Assembly: GCA_036244855.1 (NCBI GenBank) | Contig: BQKZ01008668.1 | Location: 1 to 25,365, forward strand | DNA: 25,365 nucleotides | Source of the DNA: Temnopleurus reevesii | Lineage: Eukaryota > Echinodermata > Echinoidea > Temnopleuroida > Temnopleuridae | Direction of reading: 5' to 3' | Shown here: one piece after another, positions 8,613 through 17,735 of the stretch | Numbering within the stretch: position 1 is the stretch's first letter | How the letters are laid out: every line of letters begins with the position of its first letter | Translations under genes and position numbers: made by a program | The notes under the pieces: generated by a model | The model's input: only the letters and a program-made list of their open reading frames with translations | The model's database searches: none | What the model was told of the DNA's origin: nothing

Positions 8613-9522
8613 TAAAGGAGCTGTCACACTTGGACGTTTTAGCCGACGTATGGCCGACGTATGAGGAATTTGGCAAATAAGTCGGCGTACGTCGAATACG
8701 TTTTGGGAGCGTTTTGCATACGTCGAAACACGCTTTGCATATGTTGAAAATCTCGTACTTTTTCGAGAAAATAAAATGGAAACAGGACAGTTTTCGACGT
8801 ATGCCCGACTTATGGCTGAGACGCCTTGCACAAGTTATAGGAACTTTACGTACTCGTCGACAAACGTTAACAAACGTCATACGTTACTCGTACATCGAAA
8901 TACACCAAATCTCGACGTTTTAGTAAACGAATACCCGACTTATGCAAATTTCCTCAAGATTTCCTTGGACGGTGAACTTTGGACGTATAAATAGCGTATT
9001 GATAACGATTTGGACGTATGCCTAACGGTTTATTGAACGAGCTCATAACGTATGAGTAATGTATTTCGACGAATGTTTAGCGTATTATTTATTTATTTAT
9101 TCATTCATTAATTTATTCATTTCAACATCGTTTCACAGGATAACATGTTCAGATAAAAACTATTTTCCAACAAGGTTCTGCGTATCATCGGCGTTCACAA
9201 CGTGCGCCCAGCGATAGCATAACGTAAATACGTTACCCATACGTTATGAATTGTTGAAAAATAGGGTCGGTCGGTTGGAAAAGTTTTTTTTCTAGTATTC
9301 TTTTTTATTTTTTGAACACGTTTGATCTGAAAATAGGACTTAGAAGGGAGTTAAAATACAATGAACAACTGAAAATTACTTTTCATGTGTTATTTATTTG
9401 GTTTTGCAATGATTTTTGGTATAAGAAGTACTTTCAGGCTGCATTTCATTTGTTTTGTTATCATTTTACTGTGACTTTTTTTTTTTCATTTCAGTGGACA
9501 GCAAAAAAAAAAAATTGTCGGG
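8613..9522. other. Interior of the foldback element, ACGT-rich
   Basis: It is bounded by the two arms. The first ~630 bases are unusually dense in ACGT, CGTA and TCGA tetramers (for example GCCGACGTATGGCCGACGTA at 8642-8661). It then holds an (ATTT)n patch near 9083-9121 and, at the right, T-rich sequence and poly(A). No credible coding frame. The left block beginning CTGTCACACTTGGACG may be a separate nested insertion; I found no matching right end. Confidence 0.5.
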
Positions 9523-9782
9523 GGAGCAATTGTCGCATATTCGGAGCATTTATCGCCGGAGCAAATGTCGCAGGAGTAAATGTCGGGGGAGCAAATATCG
9601 GGGAGCAAATGTCGCAGGAGCAAATGTCGACAGGTCGAGGGAGCAAATGTCTGGGGAGCATTTGTCGCCGGAGCAAATGTCACAGGTGCATTTGTCCCGG
9701 AGCAAATGTCGCGGAGTATTTGTCGCATTTTCTGACCAGTTGTCTTCGGAGCATTTGTCGCAGGAGCATATGTCATGGAACC
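9523..9782 (-). repeat. Right arm of the foldback element (inverted)
   Basis: It is the reverse complement of the left arm, with a few indels. GGAGCAATTGTCGCATATTC matches the inner end of the left arm (8593-8612 inverted). AGTTGTCTTCGGAGCATTTG matches its outer part. Confidence 0.95.
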
Positions 9783-9977
9783 GACGATAAGATATAAAAT
9801 ACCTACCTACACTCTTTCAGATACGGAGACTGCTGGAAGATACCAATGGATGCAGAAATGACGACGGATGAATCCACCGCATGAAACCATATTTCTCAGT
9901 CCACTGGTTGCTCCACACACTGTTTAAAGACATATGAATCAGTAGATGTACTAATTAAACCAAATGTCTATAGCTTA
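9783..9977 (+). repeat. Tandem-unit copy a, block Q
   Basis: GATATAAAATACCTACCTAC, TCTTTCAGATACGGAGACTG (9813), GACGGATGAATCCACC and CACTGGTTGCT match the Q blocks that start at 11627, 15375, 19703 and 25136. It is interrupted on the right by a foldback MITE at a TTA. Confidence 0.85.
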
Positions 9978-10136
9978 GGACTAGCTCACACCTTTGCGTT
10001 TTAAGCCTGCGTCGCCCTAGCGTTCAGCTTGCGCTCAACAAGTATGACCTGCGTCTTCTTGTGCCAAGAGAGCGTTTTTTATTTCCAAAAACGCTGGGCC
10101 AACGTAGGCTCAAAACGCAAAGGTGTGACTCGGCCT
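9978..10136. mobile_element. MITE family A, copy 1 (internally deleted)
   Basis: The left end GCTCACACCTTTGCGTTTT and right end AAAACGCAAAGGTGTGACTC are the family's inverted ends. The middle is shorter than in the ~240-bp full copies. It sits at AGCTTA in block Q, a position not used by the other copies. Confidence 0.8.
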
Positions 10137-10140
10137 CTAT

Positions 10141-10213
10141 GGCTGACTCACACTTTTGTGTCATTAGCCTGCGTCGGCACACCGTTTTTTTTTTTTTTTT
10201 TTTTAATTAAAAA
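10141..10213. mobile_element. MITE family A, copy 2, cut by the assembly gap
   Basis: GGCTGACTCACACTTTTGTG and AGCCTGCGTCGGCACACCG are the family A left end. A run of 20 T (10185-10204) and then the gap follow. It lies directly beside copy 1. Confidence 0.7.
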
Positions 10214-10997
10214 NNNNNNNNNNNNNNNNNNNNNNNNNNNNNNNNNNNNNNNNNNNNNNNNNNNNNNNNNNNNNNNNNNNNNNNNNNNNNNNNNNNNNNN
10301 NNNNNNNNNNNNNNNNNNNNNNNNNNNNNNNNNNNNNNNNNNNNNNNNNNNNNNNNNNNNNNNNNNNNNNNNNNNNNNNNNNNNNNNNNNNNNNNNNNNN
10401 NNNNNNNNNNNNNNNNNNNNNNNNNNNNNNNNNNNNNNNNNNNNNNNNNNNNNNNNNNNNNNNNNNNNNNNNNNNNNNNNNNNNNNNNNNNNNNNNNNNN
10501 NNNNNNNNNNNNNNNNNNNNNNNNNNNNNNNNNNNNNNNNNNNNNNNNNNNNNNNNNNNNNNNNNNNNNNNNNNNNNNNNNNNNNNNNNNNNNNNNNNNN
10601 NNNNNNNNNNNNNNNNNNNNNNNNNNNNNNNNNNNNNNNNNNNNNNNNNNNNNNNNNNNNNNNNNNNNNNNNNNNNNNNNNNNNNNNNNNNNNNNNNNNN
10701 NNNNNNNNNNNNNNNNNNNNNNNNNNNNNNNNNNNNNNNNNNNNNNNNNNNNNNNNNNNNNNNNNNNNNNNNNNNNNNNNNNNNNNNNNNNNNNNNNNNN
10801 NNNNNNNNNNNNNNNNNNNNNNNNNNNNNNNNNNNNNNNNNNNNNNNNNNNNNNNNNNNNNNNNNNNNNNNNNNNNNNNNNNNNNNNNNNNNNNNNNNNN
10901 NNNNNNNNNNNNNNNNNNNNNNNNNNNNNNNNNNNNNNNNNNNNNNNNNNNNNNNNNNNNNNNNNNNNNNNNNNNNNNNNNNNNNNNNNNNNNNNNN
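10214..10997. other. Assembly gap (784 N)
   Basis: All bases are N. The gap is flanked by T20 on the left and C16 (10998-11013) on the right, so it probably failed at homopolymers. Its true length is unknown. Frames that run through the Ns are meaningless. Confidence 1.
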
Positions 10998-11013
10998 CCC
11001 CCCCCCCCCCCCC

Positions 11014-11307
11014 GATCTGGGAGCGATCGAGCGATTGCTCTCAAAATCGTCATGCGCGAAGCCTGTGACGAAAGATCCGTAAGCCGTGTATTCAACTGTG
11101 CGGACATAAAAATCACAAGCCTTTTCCGATTTAGATAGCATTACAAAGGACCATTGAATTGGCGTCCGACTTAGTTTACAGAAATACTGTATGTCGTGTT
11201 TTGTTTACTTTGTCCAAGTTCCTTTGTCCCTTCTGCAACCACTGGCTGAATAACATCGATGTTCGGATTGCGATTAAAATCAGTTTGAATTTATAGTTCA
11301 CCCCTAA
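11014..11307 (+). repeat. Tandem-unit copy b, block P
   Basis: GTATTCAACTGTGCGGACAT, AAAAATCACAAGCC, ACCATTGAATTGGCG and TTTGTTTACTTTGTCC align with 8110-8260. It ends at CCCCTAA (TAA at 11305-11307), where the 128-bp MITE is inserted. Confidence 0.85.
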
Positions 11308-11435
11308 GGCCCCGGTCACATAGGACCCCGGACGCAACACGATTCAACACGAGTCTTTGTTAATTCAGTTATCTGCCTCCGAACAAAGAGTCGTGTTGAA
11401 TCGTGTTGCTTCCGGGACCTTATGTGACCGGGGCT
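11308..11435. mobile_element. MITE family B, copy 1 (128 bp, TAA target duplication)
   Basis: The ends are GGCCCCGGTCACATAGG and, inverted, AGCCCCGGTCACATAAGG. Inner arms (GCAACACGATTCAACACGA and its complement) make nearly the whole element fold back. TAA occurs on both sides (11305-11307 and 11436-11438). Uninserted sites (CCCCTAATGTCTGTGAC near 24876) have TAA once. A 3-bp TWA duplication and GGGCC-rich ends fit PIF/Harbinger-derived MITEs. Confidence 0.9.
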
Positions 11436-11451
11436 TAATGTTTGTGACGGT

Positions 11452-11601
11452 AGAGGAAAGGTGTTTTATGCCGCTCCTTGAGCGCAAGCCAAACGCCAGT
11501 CTACCGCATGATCCGCGTACGCTGTGCGTTCAGGGAGCGCTTTTGAATTTCTAAAAACGCTGGGCTGTGGCAGGTTAAAACATAAAGGTGTGAGTCGGCC
11601 T
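11452..11601. mobile_element. MITE family A, copy 3 (left end lost)
   Basis: Interior AGTCTACCGCATGATCCGCG and right end AAAGGTGTGAGTCGGCCT match the complete copies; the left ~85 bases are deleted. It sits at the same position in the unit (GACGGTA ... TAAGATATA) as copies 4, 6 and 8. Confidence 0.8.
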
Positions 11602-12388
11602 TAAGATATATATTACCTACCTACAATCTTTCAGATACGGAGCCTGCTCGAAGATACTAATGGAGGCATACCCGACGGAAGAATCCACTGCATGGAACCA
11701 AATATCTCGGTCCACTGGTTGCTACACACACTGTTTCAAGACATATTAATCAATAAATGTAATAAATAAAATGCCGTGTAGCTTATCATCTGAAAAAAAT
11801 ATTTATGTTTAAAGTAAATAAATCCGATCCTGTCACTGGATTAATGGTTAACTATGGACAAATATGATAATAAAAAGTATACTATACTGTGAGCTTTCTG
11901 ATGAATACGCAAGTTTTGATCAATTTTCGAGGGGTTGCGGGATAAGGAGTCAATTTATTTTGGATGAATAACACTTAGCCCAATTCCCGGAGAGACATAT
12001 TCAACTTTTCACAGACACTATCAAGGTTACTTTCAGATTGAAAACTTGTCCGCCAATTCCGGAGAAATACAGAAAACTCAATGTCACAGAAAACGCGCGC
12101 AATATGCATGGGCTTTTCGTCCTGCTGAGCAAATCTCTACTGAAAATCCCCCCAAGGACATTTTCTTTTCTTCAAAATTATGTTCGTTAATAAGGCCAAT
12201 AGATTGTTTGGATGCCCACTAGCGACCAACCCTCTGAGAATGGCCAGAACTGAACTTTTTTTGTGCTCACAGAGGGCACATCTCGATGGAGAATCTTGTC
12301 GAATTGGGATGATCCGGGATGACTGGGGGTCTATATATTCATCTGATAGGGTATGAGAAGACGAGAAGATACAGTGGGGAGACAGACA

Positions 12389-12420
<32 letters not shown>

Positions 12421-13237
12421 TAGGGCAGGGGTTAGAAGTATAAAAAAATATAGATTAATAACAATACCTAAACTGGTATTTGAAAGGGTTGGTATCCGGG
12501 CTGACTGGGGCCCCTAGATGCATTGTGTTAGGGTGTGAGAGGAGACAGATACAGAGAGAAAGAGAGAGAGATAGAGAGAGGTTGAGATAGTTTAGAGTTT
12601 TGGTGAAGAAATTATATGCAGTCTGATACGCAGAATCGGTTAGGGGCCATCACTAAATGTGAAAATAAGTTGCAGTATGAGGATGTTTATCTTTGGAATT
12701 ATCCAAAAATGCAACTGTCTTACATGTTGTAAATCATTCTTTCAAACATGGGTGACTTCAGCTGAAAAGTGGTAATGTCGAATGCTATTTGCATATTTCT
12801 TTTAATAATCTACCATAATGTAGACTTCTTGAACTTTTTGTTTTGTTTATTTTATTAATATCATGGGATGTATGACCAAAGACCAATAACGCATGGACAT
12901 TCATCTTAGTTAACTTTCATATTCTGATGGTCACCGCTAATTGAGCCACTGATTTAAGCGAGCAGACTATCATTGATATACAGAGTGAGTAAAAAAAATG
13001 TTCCCTAAATTTGAAGCTGTCTTATTTAATATGAAATTACTATCCCGGACTTGATGGTATATATTGATAGAGTATAGAACATTTTGAGACCATTTTTATC
13101 AATATGTTTACATGCATGACTGAACAAAAGACGATTTCTCTGGAGGTGTGAAATCTCACTTGCGCCAAGTGGCTGGTTGAAGATGAAAAGAACCTTTGAA
13201 AGAATTTGGGCCTTTGGACAGACATTGGAACGCTTAA
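11602..13237 (+). repeat. Tandem-unit copy b, blocks Q to V plus block X
   Basis: In order: Q (from 11627, ending AATTAATGGTTAACTAT-like sequence), R (TTTTGATCAATTTTCGAGGG, TAGACACTATCAAGG-like), S (CCTCTGAGAATGGCC, GAATCGGGATGATCCGGGAT-like), a G29 run, T (GGGCTGACTGGGGCCC, GA tract), U (TTTGGAATTATCCAAAAATG) and V (GATGGTCACCGCTAATTGAG). This is the most complete unit, because only here are all blocks present without a large insertion in them. Block X (12966-13220) is discussed under findings. No coding frame. Confidence 0.75.
12391..12419 (+). repeat. G29 homopolymer
   Basis: Twenty-nine consecutive G follow GACAGACAGA. Related copies at 16010-16040 and 20130-20150 have broken G-rich tracts at the same block position, so this run is expanded. 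Its length is likely unreliable in the assembly. Confidence 0.9.
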
Positions 13238-14453
13238 AGTGGAATACACTTGGGATCGTTAACACAGGCTTATTATATATGAGTATGGTCCTGGAGGTGT
13301 ATATAACACTTTGGGATTCATTTCCATTCATAAAAATATCATTAAAATCAGAAAAGAAAAACAAATTCTGATTCACCCCCACGTAGTTCATTGCGTGGGG
13401 TCGTTTTCTAGAGCGAGTGCACCCATTTGGTTGTGACGTCATCATATAGCTTCCATCGATTTGACCAGTTGTTTTATGTACACTTGTACACTAAAATCCA
13501 TGTTTTTTAACTGAGATATTTAGACTATTTCAAACTAATTTGTCAAAGAAACAGTACGAGGATAGAATAAATGAAAAACAAAGGATGACAAAAGGATAGA
13601 CATTAATGTGGATACAATCAACGGAAAATGAAGAATAACAAAAGGATAGACGGAAAATGAGGGAAGAATAAACGATAAACAAAGAATAATAGCAGGATAG
13701 ACAGAAAATGAGGATAGAATAAATGAAAAACAAAGGATAACAAAAAGGATAGACAGATAATGAGGATAGAATAAGCAATAAACGAAGAATAACGTAGGAA
13801 TAAACATAAAATGATGATAGAATAAGTGCAAAACAAAGAATAACATAAGGATGGACAGAAAATAAAGATAGAATAAGCGATTAACAAAAAATGACATAAG
13901 GATAGACAGAAAATGAGGATAGAATATTTTACAAACAAAGGATAACATACGGATAGACAGAAAATGCGGATTAAATAAACGAAAAACAAAGAATTACAAA
14001 AGAATAGACGGAAAATGAGGAAAGAATAAACGTTAAACAAAGAATGATGGCAGGATAGACAAAAATGAGGATATGATAAATGCAATACAAAGAATAGCAA
14101 AAGCATGTACATTAATGCAGATAGAATAAGTGAAAAACAAAGAAAAACATAAATTCGTCCAAGAATTGATTCAGAAACTACATCGATTTCATTCAGAAAC
14201 TACATCGAGCGCGCGTTTAAGTATTCTGCAGTCAATTTACAACGCTACATGATGACGTAGTTGCGCAGGAGCGAAAGTTCACAAACGTTCTGCGCATCTC
14301 CTCCAGGGGGTGATTACTAAATGACTTAATAGTGGTTTATTGCGTATAAATTTCTCTCCATAGTGGAAAAAAATGGTATAGAATGCTGAATTAGGCGCCA
14401 AAGTCTACAATGATATCAAATTTTAGAGTATCTAATAGCAAGTTTGTTCTACT
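13238..14453. mobile_element. 1216-bp insertion with TTAA flanks and a 51-bp minisatellite
   Basis: It interrupts the unit between AACGCTTAA and TTAAACACGCACGC; other copies read CGCTTAAACACGC without a break (17412-17424). TTAA is present on both sides (13234-13237 and 14454-14457). Ends are AGTGGAATACACTTGGG and, inverted, AGTAGAACAAACTTGCT, about 14 of 17 matching. No transposase. It contains the minisatellite at 13555-14152 and a TGACGTCATCAT site near 13436. TTAA duplication suggests piggyBac-like mobilisation, but the end sequence is not typical. Confidence 0.75.
13555..14152. repeat. 51-bp minisatellite, about 11-12 units
   Basis: GGATAGACAGAAAATGAGG-type landmarks fall near 13595, 13645, 13696, 13749, 13798, 13852, 13902, 13954, 14005, 14056 and 14104. 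The period, 48-54, centres on 51, that is 17 codons. The three overlapping minus-strand frames here (Phe/Leu/Ser-rich, 17-residue repeats) are a by-product of this period. Confidence 0.9.
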
Positions 14454-14968
14454 TTAAACACGCACGCATGCACATAAACGCACACACATACATACACACA
14501 CACATACGTGCACAAAGCAAACCACGCAAAACATGCTTATGCAGAAACACAAACCACACACACACACACACACAAATACGCAAGTGCAAAATTCAGAGTG
14601 GTATGAATTAATCAGCAATTCTACTACGCATTTTTATACCAGCGAGAATCTTACCCAAAGACACACAAATACATCTTTTGGAGTTACCCAAAATGCAGCA
14701 GTCTTACATATTATTAAACACACTGCAATCATTTTCAAACAAAATTGATTTCAGTTGTATAAATCACTGTAATTTATCGTGCGGATCGGATCGCGATCCC
14801 ATCCACACTTAAGAGTGTGATTATTATGAAATATCACCCGTAGCCATTGTGAAAGCTTCAACGGAGTTGTTTGCTTTGTCCGAAATACTTTGTCCCTTCT
14901 GCGAACAATGGCTGAATAAGATCGATGTTCGGATCGCAATTCACTCTGAATTCATAGTTCGGCCCTAA
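14454..14968 (+). repeat. Tandem-unit blocks W (end of copy b) and P (start of copy c)
   Basis: W is a set of imperfect CA-rich tracts (14458-14575), AATTAATCAGCAATT, ATTTTTATACCAGCGA and GGAGTTACCCAAAATGCA, matching 17403-17700, 18075-18400 and 24577-24780. P follows with GGATCGCGATCC, GTGAAAGCTTCAACGGAGTT and TTTGTCCCTTCTGCGAAC. Compared with copy a, P has an internal deletion after GGAGTTGT. Confidence 0.85.
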
Positions 14969-15096
14969 AGCCTCGGTCACATAGGACCCCGGAAGCAACA
15001 CGATTCAACGAGTTTTTGTTAATTCACAGTTATCTGCCTCCGAACAAAGAGTCATGTTGAATCGTGTTGCTTCCGGGACCTTATGTAACCGGGGCT
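14969..15096. mobile_element. MITE family B, copy 2 (128 bp)
   Basis: Same length, same ends and same host position as the copy at 11308-11435, with TAA on both sides (14966-14968 and 15097-15099). Identity is high, with a few substitutions and small compensating indels. Confidence 0.9.
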
Positions 15097-15114
15097 TAAT
15101 GTCTGTGACGGTAA

Positions 15115-15349
15115 AGGCCGACTCACACCTTTGCGTTTTTAGCCTGCGTCGGCCCAGCGGTTTTAAAAATGAAAAACGCTCTCCGGAAGCACGTCATACG
15201 GATGACTGACGGTAGGCATACGCTCCTTGAGCGCAAGCCGAACGTCAGTCTACCGCATGATCCGCGTACGCTCTGCGTTAAGAGACCGCTTTTAATTTCT
15301 AAAAACGCTGGGCTGACGCAGGTTAAAACGCAAAGGTGTGAGTCGGCCT
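15115..15349. mobile_element. MITE family A, copy 4 (full length)
   Basis: The left end AGGCCGACTCACACCTTTGC is mirrored by GCAAAGGTGTGAGTCGGCCT on the right. Similarity continues inward for ~50 bases (GTCGGCCCAGCG / CGCTGGGCTGACGC). The inner part also folds on itself around GACTGACGGTAGGCATACGC. Left flank TAA; right flank TCA, probably a mutated TAA. Confidence 0.9.
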
Positions 15350-16390
15350 TCAGGTATAAAATACCTACCTACAATCTTTCAGATACGGAGACTACTGGAA
15401 AATACTAATGGAGGCATAGACGACGGATGAATCCACCAGATGAAACCAAATTTCTCAGTCAACTGGTTGCTACACACACTGGTTAAAAACATTTGAATCA
15501 GTAAATGTCATAAATAAAATGCCGTGTAGCTTATCATCTGAAAAAATATCTTAATGTATAAAGTACATACATCCGATCATATGACTCAATTAATGGTTAA
15601 CTATATGGACAAATATGATGATAAACATATTACCATATTGTGTGCTTTCTGATAAACACGTCAGTTTTGATCAATTTTCGAGGGGTTGCGGGATAAGGAG
15701 TGAACTTATTTTAGATGAAAAGCACTTAGCCCACATTCCCGGAGAGGCATATTCAACTTTTCATAGACACTATCAAGGTTTTTTTGTAGATTGATAACAT
15801 GTCCGTCAATTCCGGAGAAATACAGAAAACTCAATGTAACAGAAAACGCGCGCAATATGCATGGACAGAACGAAACTTTTTTTTGTGCTTACAGAGAACA
15901 TTATCTCGGTGTAGAATCGTGATGAATCGGGATGGTCCGGGATAAATGGGGCCCTATATAAGCATCTAATAGGGTACGAGAAGACGAGAAGAGGCAGTGG
16001 GGAGACAGACAGAGTGGGAGGGGGGAGGGGTGGAGGGACCGGGATGATAGTTACAAGTTTAAAGTAGAAATTAAAGAAATTGTTTGGATGCCCACGACCG
16101 ACCGACCCTCTGAGAATGGCCAGACCTGAATCTTTTTTGTGCTCACAGAGAACATTATCTCGGTGTAGAATCGTGATGAATCGGGATGATCCGGGATAAA
16201 TGGGGCCTTACATAGGCATCTATTAGGGTATGAAAAGAGACAGTGGATAGACAGATGGGGTGGAGGGAGGAGGGTGGAGGGAGGAGGGGGGAGAGGGGGT
16301 GGAGCATCTAATAGGGTACGAGAAGACGAGAAGTGACAGTGGGAAGACAGACAGAGTGGGAGGGGAGGGGTGGAGGGACCGGGAGGATAG
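15350..16390 (+). repeat. Tandem-unit copy c, blocks Q, R and a duplicated S
   Basis: Q starts at 15375 and R near 15640. Block S occurs twice, at about 15885-16040 and 16135-16380. Each has GAACATTATCTCGGTGTAGA, GGGATAAATGGGGCC and AATAGGGTACGAGAAGACGA followed by a G/A-rich tail. The double S is private to this copy. Confidence 0.8.
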
Positions 16391-16729
16391 TTAAAAGGCC
16401 CTCTTAAAATGGCCGGACCTGAACTTATATATATACTAAGCAATATGACCCGTTGTTGTGACAGAAGGGGGGTCCAAATCGGTCCAGGGAGTCCGGAGAT
16501 ATGAAAAATTGACCTTTGACCCCAGTGACCTTGACCTTTCACAAAACCAACCTCTCAAGGGCAATTCTGGGGCTCCCCTACATACACCCACCAAGTTTGG
16601 TCAAGATCCGTCAAAGGACCTCGGAGGAGTAGGGGAACAAACACACAAACAGACAAACCTTTCTCAAATTATAGTTTTTTATGGGGGGTAATCTTCTAAC
16701 TCAAATAAAATAAAAACCATATAACTTAA
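16391..16729. repeat. Inserted dispersed repeat with nuclear-receptor-like half-sites
   Basis: Absent from the other unit copies. It contains GGTCCAAATCGGTCCAGG, TGACCTTTGACCCC (16510-16522), TGACCTTGACCT (16526-16537) and CCAAGTTTGGTCAAGATC. This looks like a widespread marine-invertebrate dispersed repeat whose family I cannot name. Neither boundary is defined by a clear target duplication. The frame at 16458-16691 is repeat-derived. Confidence 0.55.
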
Positions 16730-17070
16730 GCCCGACTCACACATTTGCGTTTTTAGTCTGTGTCGGCCCAGTGTTTTTTGGAAATTAAACGGACGCAGCA
16801 TACGCAGATCAGACGGTGGACTGACGTTCGGCTTGCGCTCAATGAGCGTACGCCTAACGTCAGTCCACCGTTGGTTGGTTGGTTTTGATTAAAGATGGCG
16901 CTTTCCAATCTTATGAGATTATTTACGCCAGCCATTTCGGCTCAGGCTTGATCGCCCGAAAGCCCGATGACCTGCATGACCTGCATCTTTGTGCGTCAAG
17001 AGGGCGTTTTTTAATTTAAAAAAAACGCTGGGCCGACGCAGGCAAAAAACGCAAATGTGTGGGTCGGCAT
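16730..17070. mobile_element. MITE family A, copy 5, with a nested insertion
   Basis: The left end GCCCGACTCACACATTTGCG and right end CGCAAATGTGTGGGTCGGC are the family's inverted ends, flanked by TAA (16727-16729 and 17071-17073). It sits at a second unit position (before block U) shared with the copy at 21693-21934. It is ~100 bases longer than that copy because of the nested piece at 16866-16976. Confidence 0.85.
16866..16976 (-). mobile_element. Nested short insertion, possibly a 5'-truncated SINE
   Basis: The uninterrupted copy reads GTCAGTCCACTGTATGACCTGC (21822-21843); here ~110 bases intervene. On the minus strand the insert has TTTCGGGCG, CTGGCGTAAATAAT and a tail of CCAA repeats (plus strand TTGGTTGGTTGG). 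A similar CTTTCGGG ... CTGGCGTAAATA pair occurs in the minus-strand tRNA-like sequence near 18690-18925, which suggests the same SINE 3' region. GACCTGCAT is directly repeated at the right edge. Confidence 0.45.
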
Positions 17071-17735
17071 TAAGTTTTTCTATGAGGATTTCTATCTCTG
17101 GAATTACCCAAAAATGCAACTGTCTTACACGTTATAAAACACACTGTATTCATTTCAAGACATGGGTGATTTCAGCTAAATAGTGGTAATGTCGAATGCT
17201 ATTTGAATTTTGTTTTCATAATATACCAAATTGTAAACTTCTTGAACTTTGAATGTGAGCGTTTTGTTTATTCAATGAATATCATGGAATGTATAACCAG
17301 AGACCAATAACGCATGGACATTCATCTTAGCCTACTTTGATATTCTGATGGTCACCCCTAATTGGGACACTGATTCAAGTGAGCAGGGCCTTTGTCGACA
17401 GGCATTGGAACGCTTAAACACGCACACACACACATACACACTCACACATGCACAAAGCAAACCACACAAAACATACTTATGCAGAAAAACACCACACATA
17501 CACACACATACACACACACAAGTGCGCAAGTGCAAAAATCAGAGTGGTAAGAATTAATCAGCAATATTACTACGCATTTTATACCATTTCAAAATCTTAC
17601 TCAAAGACACACAAAAACACACACATACATCTTCTGGAATTACCCAAAATGCAACCGTCTTGAATGTTATTAAACACACTGTAATCATTTTCAAACATGC
17701 GTGATTTCAGTTGTATGAATCGCTGTATAGATTCT
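17071..17735 (+). repeat. Tandem-unit copy c, blocks U, V, W
   Basis: U: CTCTGGAATTACCCAAAAATG, GGTGATTTCAGCTAAATAGT, CCAATAACGCATGGACATTC. V: GATGGTCACCCCTAATTGGG. W: GCATTGGAACGCTTAAACAC, CA-rich tracts 17412-17520, CTTCTGGAATTACCCAAAAT. Block X is missing between V and W. Confidence 0.85.

Larger units (their letters stand above)
8358..9782. mobile_element. TU-like foldback transposon, 1425 bp, with 9-bp target-site duplication
   Basis: Two long inverted arms (about 255 and 260 bases) consist of tandem 15-bp repeats and enclose ~910 bases of unrelated DNA. Ends read GGTGACACGAAATATGCTCC (left) and, reversed, GGTTCCATGACATATGCTCC (right). GACGATAAG flanks both sides (8349-8357 and 9783-9791). 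Other copies of the host unit carry GACGGTAAGATATAAAAT-type sequence at this point with no foldback element, giving the empty site. From established knowledge, foldback (TU) elements of S. purpuratus have arms of ~15-bp direct repeats and make short target duplications. No transposase is encoded, so it would move in trans. Confidence 0.85.

Noticed and set aside
8329..8880. Minus-strand frame resembling a pentapeptide-repeat protein
   Set aside because: The (N-V-x-G-A)n pattern is produced by the 15-bp tandem repeats of the foldback arm (15 = 5 codons). Several frames on both strands are open for the same reason, and the right arm gives mirror versions.
10029..11141. Three long frames of 312-369 codons
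   Set aside because: Their length comes from undefined N bases in the assembly gap.
13026..13445. 139-codon minus-strand frame sharing sequence with one at 17856-18224
   Set aside because: The shared part is block X of the tandem unit and runs into CA repeats in the second case. Similarity reflects DNA duplication, and neither frame has a recognised domain.
13535..14112. Phe/Leu/Ser-rich minus-strand frames with 17-residue repeats, membrane-protein-like
   Set aside because: They are translations of a 51-bp minisatellite in three overlapping frames; no start context or conservation independent of the repeat.
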